Source of the DNA: Parietaria judaica
Lineage: Eukaryota; Streptophyta; Magnoliopsida; Rosales; Urticaceae
DNA: 64,000 bases
Direction: 5' to 3'
Assembly: GCA_954871525.1 (NCBI GenBank)
Contig: OX940871.1
Location: 24,836,586 to 24,900,585, forward strand
Under the pieces are notes generated by a model. That model had not been told where the DNA came from and did not search any database. It saw only the letters and a list, made by a program, of their open reading frames with translations. A program made the position numbers and the translations under genes. Of the stretch, positions 58,601 through 64,000 are shown piece by piece (the first letter of the stretch is position 1; the number at the start of each line of letters is the position of its first letter).

Positions 58601-60382
58601 TCACGTCATGTCATAATTCAATTTCATCCATGACAAGTGAAAGAAAAAAAATATATCAAATCAAATATGAGAAGGGGGTCTCAGAATAATAAATGGGTCT
58701 CTGTTATCCACAAAATATGTGACTTTTCCCATAAAAAGAAAGAAAGAAAAAACTCGAAGAGTTCCATCAAGTAATCAATACTCTTCCAGTGCAATTCAGT
58801 AAATAGTCAAAATTGAAATAACCAGATTCTCTGTGGCCTTTATTTATGTGGCTCATCTGCTAATCAATTACTGTCTATTATTATCTAGTCATTCAGATCG
58901 CTGGATCACTGTGAAATATATATTTACCAATAATAATAATAATAATAATAAATAGCAACTCAAGCTTCAATTTTTCCGCAGAATTACTCAACTAAAAAAA
59001 ATTACAACAATAATAAATTGTTCTTCGCAGGAAAATTATCAATCGCCCGAACCCGGATGTTAAAAGATTTTTTTTTAGAATCCGAACTATAGAAAATGAT
59101 ATTTTCTCGGTATATCCACTTTTTTCAGGTTTAAAGATTATAAATAACCGAAAAAAGTCTCCACAAAAATAAAATAACACTTCAAGGTTTGATTTGAAGA
59201 AAACATATTATTCAAATAAGTAGGATCTGTCTGCTTCATAATTATGTAGTAAGATTGTAAGAGTGATAGACTCTAATGACCCTTCTTTTTTAAGAGATGT
59301 AGTAATACGGTCCAACTTTGGATATAAACAAAATTAATTCATGCTTTAAGATTTTGGTGTAGATTTGACCATTTACCATCAATTAACACAAGATTGACGA
59401 AACCAAGAAATAACCCCTCACGTGCAAAATTATAGAAGAGCTTTATTTGGATTGGAGGTAAAAAAAAAATTATCTTTAAAATTTAAAAATATATAGAAAT
59501 GTTTATCATAAAAAAATCATTTATAATAAAAATACGTAATTTTTCAATATCTCATCAAAAAATAATTATATTAATATAAAACAAAAAAATGTTAATTTTT
59601 TTTGCTAATTAAAGGGAAAAAAGGGTCAAATTTACACTTAAGTATTACACTAGACTAAATCAATTTAATTTGTTGTAGTGTAAATTCTCACAAAAACTTC
59701 AACTCAACCCCGTTAAGTTTTAACAAAATTTATATCAAACCCCCGAGATATAATTCATGGTTCCACCAGTGACATCGGGGACACGGGATATTTCTGATAA
59801 TATATATGAACCAGATTTAGTCAAAATCAAATTCCCAGAAAGGTAAGTGAGGATATGCGGTGCGGGTTAGGGCCGGCAGGGTGTGGTATCCCCGGCGCGA
59901 CGCGTCTAATCGTGGCCCTAGAGTCCCAGTTGAGTGGGTCCCACACCTCCCAATCCGATGGTGCTTATTCGCTAGCTGCTATACCTTTCCTTTTTGGATT
60001 CTCAGCCATGGCCCAGACCCAGATCCATCACTATTTTCCCCTTCTCTCACGTGAATCCCTCCCACTTTTCTAAATTATTTTATTTTATTTTATTTTTAAC
60101 CAATTATGGAACTCACATGAACATATGATTCACACAAGAAGAAACCATTTATTTTTATTTTTATTTTTATTTTTGGATTGAGAATTGAAGAGGAATACCT
60201 TGAGAAGTTGGTCTTGGATCTTGTTGAGGACTGTACAGAGACAGAAAGTCGTGCGTTGGTTTTCTTCCTGCCATTGAATCAAGAAATCTTTGAGCATGAA
60301 AATCTGAATCAACGGAGATAAAACTGCGAATCCGAGTACTACCTTCGGCGGCACCGTAGGGACGGGGCTGAGAAAGCTCCAT
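52617..60382 (-). CDS. BIM1: BIM1-type bHLH transcription factor, eleven exons
   Basis: Minus-strand exons: 60382-60343, 60267-60199, 57222-56881, 56299-56191, 56014-55881, 55553-55448, 54067-53998, 53898-53803, 53592-53222, 52958-52844 and 52724-52617. Phases fit throughout; 1560 bases give 519 residues, close to Arabidopsis BIM1. BIM proteins are nuclear bHLH factors that pair with BES1 on E-boxes in brassinosteroid-responsive promoters. The N-terminus has [10 protein letters not shown] and two THDFL motifs, then [14 protein letters not shown] and [10 protein letters not shown]. The bHLH is at about 250-308 with the H253, E257, R261 triad that reads E-/G-boxes, and the basic part and helix 1 are split by intron 6. 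The C-terminus has [20 protein letters not shown] and ends in a Lys-rich tail. Intron 6 has a GC donor. Introns 2 (2976 bp) and 6 (1380 bp) are enlarged and AT-rich. Confidence 0.95.
54068..55447 (-). other. BIM1 intron 6 (GC-AG), with possible transposon remnant
   Basis: The donor reads AG|GCAAGT and the acceptor CTCAG|GTTTC. Inside, 54220-54900 repeats words such as CGGTTATT, ACCGAA and CGGTTTTT in both orientations, the style of a degenerate hAT MITE, but ends are unclear. ATTTTATATTGCACAATG is repeated several times near 54430-54590. Confidence 0.6.
55700..55865 (-). mobile_element. Possible third SINE-like insertion in BIM1 intron 5
   Basis: On the minus strand GGTTAGGTAGTAATAGTG (A-box-like) is followed by CTTGAGTTCGAGTATC (B-box-like) at tRNA-like spacing. 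The body does not match the other two SINEs, and no tail or target duplication was confirmed, so the call is weak. Confidence 0.35.
59934..59944. promoter_or_regulatory. Perfect TCP-type palindrome in a GC-rich island of BIM1 intron 2
   Basis: GTGGGTCCCAC, identical to the site at 11057-11067. It lies in a GC-rich patch (about 59850-60070) inside the otherwise AT-rich intron, about 440 bases downstream of the BIM1 start codon. It could be an intronic enhancer or an alternative promoter. Function is inferred from the consensus alone. Confidence 0.45.
60268..60342 (-). other. BIM1 intron 1: 75 nt, frame-preserving
   Basis: The intron begins GTAGTA and ends GCAG. Its length is 25 codons and it has no in-frame stop, so unspliced mRNA would encode a protein with 25 extra residues (including [18 protein letters not shown]) between the N-terminal PYGAAE and GRKPTHDF. 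Homology favours the spliced form as the main one. Confidence 0.7.
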
Positions 60383-60427
60383 CTACGGCTTTTCGATTCT
60401 GTTATCGTAACGGAATTGTCGAAGAAC

Positions 60428-60514
60428 TCAGCAGATTCGACCTGCGGGGAGCTTCGGGGATCGGAGATTCTCTCGCTGAAGATTTCCGCCTCCGAAACGA
60501 GATCGGAGGCACAT
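60428..60514 (-). CDS. Upstream ORF in the BIM1 leader (28 codons)
   Basis: An ATG at 60514 opens 28 codons ending in TGA, 45 bases before the BIM1 start. It has a different frame and no known motif. It matters only if the leader starts upstream of it, which the CT-rich and TATA-like DNA at 60800-60920 suggests. Confidence 0.35.
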   Translation of the reverse strand: MCLRSRFGGGNLQRENLRSPKLPAGRIC

Positions 60515-61623
60515 TCGAATCCTCTCTCTCTGCGTTTTCGCTCCGATGACTTCCTCCCGAGCCAAGCAGAGCTCTTTAGAAGCTAGCTTCTTCTGAATTC
60601 TGCTAATCCGCACCTGAATTCGACACAAATAATCCCGAATGATCAGTCGAATTCAACGACTGAAGAGAAATCCGGCGTAAGAGATCGGAGAAAGCTTACC
60701 TTCCGATTCCGACACCGGAAACAGAGATTTTCTGTCCGCAATTCAGCTGAATTCAGTCGAAATTCGAGGAATGCACGAAATGAATCTGAAGAATCAACCA
60801 CTTTTCTTCTCCTTTCTCCAATCTCCCTGATTCCTTCCTTGCTCTTCGCGAGCTTTTTCTCTCTCTTCTTCCTGTTCTTCGCCTGGAATATGAGCACCTC
60901 TCGTATTATATAATATACACACAAACACACACACATATATATATATATGTATGAATATAATAGACGCAGAATTTTCTTTCTTCTTTCTTCGCTCTGTATT
61001 TTTGTATTCGAAATCGTTATTTATCGTTAGGTGGGATAACGGCGTTGCGGCGGATCTGACGGCGTCAGGGAGGACGCCGTTAGTTTGGGTAAGAAGAAAC
61101 TGTGACTGTGAGTGTTGTAAGTTGACGGAACTCAATGATTTTTATTCAAGTGCTGTGCCTGTGCTTGGATATTATTTATTTATTTATTTATTTATTTTAA
61201 TTTAATTTAATGTATTTCGGCAATCCCGATTTTGGGATTTGTTTTTAGGATTTTGGCGATCCCGATTAATGGTTTTATCTTTATTTTATCGGCTTGTTGT
61301 CGTTTTGCCCACCAAAGTAGAAGGTTCTTTTTCCAAAAGTAAACAAACAAATTAACGCAATTTCTCACATACTAATACTATACTATACTCTTTATTATTA
61401 TTCCACTCAAAATGATAACACCGTAATAAAATAAAAAAAAATTAATGTAAACATTATTTTATGAAGAAAATGATAACTTATTTATTAAATAGGACACTAA
61501 CAATGTTTACGTATAAATTAACAATATTGGCGCTGTTAGATTTATTATATTATCGAGTAGTTAATTACTTTCGAAAAATATTCATTAAATAATTGTTTTA
61601 ATTTGAAGAAAAAAATCTTTATG
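60515..61623 (-). promoter_or_regulatory. BIM1 leader and promoter region, with simple repeats
   Basis: On the minus strand a TATA-like TATATTATATAATAC lies near 60905-60920, followed by a purine-rich leader. A 5' intron is possible, with a GGTGCGG donor-like site near 60614. Beyond it are CA and TA repeats (about 60920-60950) and a (TTTA)n repeat at about 61170-61197. Nothing else is recognised to 61623. Confidence 0.5.
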
Positions 61624-62486
61624 CAGTAAAATCTCGTTAATACTCGATAAATTAATAATCTCGATAAAATAATATTTTTGTTTTATAAGGCTCCAACTCT
61701 TACTACCGTGACTTAATATTACCTCGATAAATTGATAACCTTGATAATATAATAAACTTGTCCGGTCCTAATAATATTAATCTATACAGGTTTTATTGAA
61801 TAACATGTCAAGAATATTGTAATCATAAAACATAGTTTGAAGATGATATTACTCAAATAGAGTTTGTTTCATGCAATGGTGCAATTGTAGCGACAATAAC
61901 TTGGAACATCTTTTTCATTTTATCACGAAAATACAAGACTGCACTTTCTTAATGTTATGCGGATGCTTAAAGTTGAAGTCGAAGGAGACATAAATTTCGA
62001 ATAAGCAAATAACTTCATAGTCATATCTTAAAAGCACTACATGATTAGTTAATTAGTGTAATTTGTTTCTATTAAAGATGATTTCTGAACAAGTTATGCA
62101 ATGTTATGTTTTATTTATAGTGATTTTTTAATTATATATGTAATATTTAATTGAAAAATTGCACCAAATAGCCAAATTGAAATATAGGTTTAGCAAAATA
62201 GCCAAACTTTGGTTAATTTTGTAAACTAGCCAATTAACCATTTAAGTGAATTTCTAATTTGGCTAGTTTACAAAATTAACCAAAATTTTGTAAATGGTTA
62301 ATTGGCTAGTTTACAAAATTAACCAAAATTTGGCTATTTTGCTAAACCTACGTTTCAATTTGGCTATTACCCTTAAGAGCCCTATTTAATTTTATATTGA
62401 ATTATTAATTTAGCTAGTTAGGTCCGAACAAAAATCGGACAAAAGTATTATTTAATCTAAGTTATTAATTTATCGAGGTTTTAGTG
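61624..62486. mobile_element. Pogo/Emigrant-like element with a nested foldback (863 bp)
   Basis: The left end CAGTAAAATCTCG, followed by AATACTCGATAAATTAATA, is close to the inverted terminal sequence known from plant pogo-like Emigrant/Lemi MITEs. The right end reads CACTAAAACCTCGATAAATTAATAA on the minus strand. It is flanked by TATG on both sides (61620-61623 and 62487-62490), which includes the TA target of this superfamily. No transposase frame is seen. A separate palindromic unit lies at about 62164-62372. Confidence 0.65.
62164..62372. mobile_element. Foldback MITE built from AATAGCCAAA units
   Basis: AATAGCCAAATTGAAA near 62168 is inverted near 62350-62365, and GGCTAGTTTACAAAATTAACC occurs in several orientations between. 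Arms are about 80-100 bp. It sits inside the pogo-like element, so it is probably younger. Target duplication is not clear. Confidence 0.6.
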
Positions 62487-64000
62487 TATGTTTCTCACTT
62501 CATCGAGTGGAATAAATTTATGTCTATTTCTTTTCCAGTACATTTATATTAACGGGTGATATGGATAAAATTACACATTAAACAGCGAAATAGAGGGCAA
62601 AAAAATACAAATTGTTGTCACTCTTGGAAAAAAATTCACATACATATTATTTTCAAGAATAGTTGCGGCACAACTACTTAAAAGCTTGCGCAAAATAACA
62701 TTTAATATTCTTAAAGTTTCAATTGTAAAAACTCAATAGAGCTTATCAAATTCGCTGGCAATTTTTATTCAAGCACAAGTACTTATGCTACAATTATCTA
62801 TTCGTTGTTTCACTTAAACGATATACAACATTGTTGTTATTTATGAAAGATCATTATAAAAAAAATTCATGAAATTATATCAATCTAAGTTCTTATTTTT
62901 TAATGAAATAACTCAGTAGCTTATGTTCATTATTAGTAAAATGTTATATAAATTAAAATTAAGTAAATATATTCTCTTTATATAACACGTGACTTTTTGT
63001 GTACCTTCTAGCAAGTTTTAAATAATGTTACCAACGAAAAACCGCAACTTTCAGTAAACTGACGGGTAACTATGGGTTTACCAATGAGTTTTTCGGAGAA
63101 AAAAAAAAGGATACCGTCTGCTAAAATTATCGATCAAATTTTAATAGTAAACCGCAAATCGGCGGGTTTACCGACAAATTTTTCAGAATATATAAGTTAC
63201 AATTATAGTTTTATTATGTAAATATAGATTGTAATAATTATTTTACCATAAAATACGATGAACAGATACAATTTAATATAAATTGTATCTACTAATTAAT
63301 GGAATGTGATCTACATATATTTGGTTCTCTATCTTCTTCTCTTTTTCTTTTTTTGCTATATTTCATTTCTTTCTTTATTCCTCTCTTTTCTCTCTTCTTT
63401 GGTTTTTTATTTATCCTTTTCGTAGAAAAATGGGTAAACCACTCGTGAAAAAAGTTATCGACAAGTCAAATTTTAGAGATATCAAGGGCATGCCGTAGAC
63501 AAGTCGAAGTATTGAAAACCATGCCTTTCCCTATGCCATTTCGAAGAAAAAAATTATGATTAAATCAGCGATTACATGTCCTAATATTATATATTTTTTT
63601 GCTGAAGGAATCCTAGTAATTAGCATTATATAATATATTATATATATATATAAATATATATATAAAAAAAACTCTTGGTGTGTTTGAAAAAATATATTGC
63701 AGTTACTTTGTATATTCGATACCAAAAATTAGAAATGACTATTAGGATTTTCTTAACTTTTTGTGTCTGTATTTTAAATTTCTAAATTGACTATGGTCCA
63801 TATTTATTAGTTATAATTTAAGACAATAAAATAAAATAAAATAGAAATGATTTTAGACATTAAGCATTTTTTGGACACCACTAAACACGACGACGACAAA
63901 CACATGAGCTATAAGTAAAAGGTGTCAAGTGCCAGCTAAATATTATGATATTAAGGACATCTGTGAACATAGAAATTAATTAAGTTAAAAATTAATCATG
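62487..64000. other. AT-rich intergenic DNA, no gene seen
   Basis: A pyrimidine-rich stretch lies near 63325-63415 and TA runs near 63630-63665. No coding domain, RNA gene or element ends are supported. Confidence 0.4.

Noticed and set aside
1..64000. CRISPR arrays, tRNA or rRNA genes, telomere repeats, organelle DNA
   Set aside because: I looked for regularly spaced short repeats, cloverleaf-like tRNA sequences, rRNA blocks and TTTAGGG runs and saw none. The tRNA-like boxes belong to SINEs.

Overview
The window is nuclear DNA from a flowering plant, most probably a eudicot. The genes have introns and encode plant-type families, the intergenic DNA is AT-rich, and almost every interval between genes carries plant transposable elements. 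I cannot name the species from the sequence.

Five protein-coding genes can be supported. (1) A single-exon Dof zinc-finger transcription factor of the DOF5.4/OBP4 type (9740-10555, +). (2) A three-exon gene on the minus strand for a plant-specific protein of the so-called gar2-related family (19215-20411). (3) A three-exon F-box/LRR/FBD gene on the minus strand (27175-28828). (4) An eight-exon plant O-fucosyltransferase-like gene (45411-48135, +). (5) An eleven-exon BIM1-type bHLH transcription factor on the minus strand (52617-60382). For the four intron-containing genes I assembled the exons from splice signals and frame continuity. All internal junctions keep phase, and total lengths fit the families. 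BIM-type bHLH proteins act with BES1 in brassinosteroid signalling and DOF5.4 is linked to cell growth. Nothing suggests these neighbours work as a unit, and there are no operons.

The rest is a layered record of transposition. The left edge (1-4635) is a degenerate Tat-like Ty3/gypsy retrotransposon on the minus strand, with a complete 749-bp LTR, a primer-binding site, gag, protease, and an RT broken by stops and one frameshift. A second gypsy fragment lies at about 30690-31838, a copia RT/RNase H relic at 41961-42651, and an L1-like LINE fragment at 16507-17450 is split by a solo LTR with a perfect 5-bp target duplication. Two 216-217-bp SINE copies of one family sit 38 kb apart in opposite orientation, each with its own target duplication.

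The most distinctive content is a set of near-palindromic foldback DNA elements: 8160-9129, 36207-37188 and 40038-40933 (one family), 21552-22744, and 32838-34679. Four have perfect 9-bp target duplications, as Mutator-like elements do. The families share a GGG...GCGGC terminus and a subterminal motif although their interiors differ. A separate 299-bp element at 6398-6696 has hAT hallmarks (TAGAGCTG termini, perfect 8-bp duplication) and carries twelve TCGCGA palindromes, which I rate the most striking signal. Two adjacent degenerate tandem arrays (periods about 134 and 170 bp) lie at 14070-15345.

Gene-level oddities include a GC-AG intron inside the BIM1 bHLH domain, a 75-nt frame-preserving BIM1 intron, upstream ORFs in two leaders, and a gypsy stop codon in a sequence context known to be leaky. 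No CRISPR array, bacterial gene, tRNA or rRNA gene was seen.
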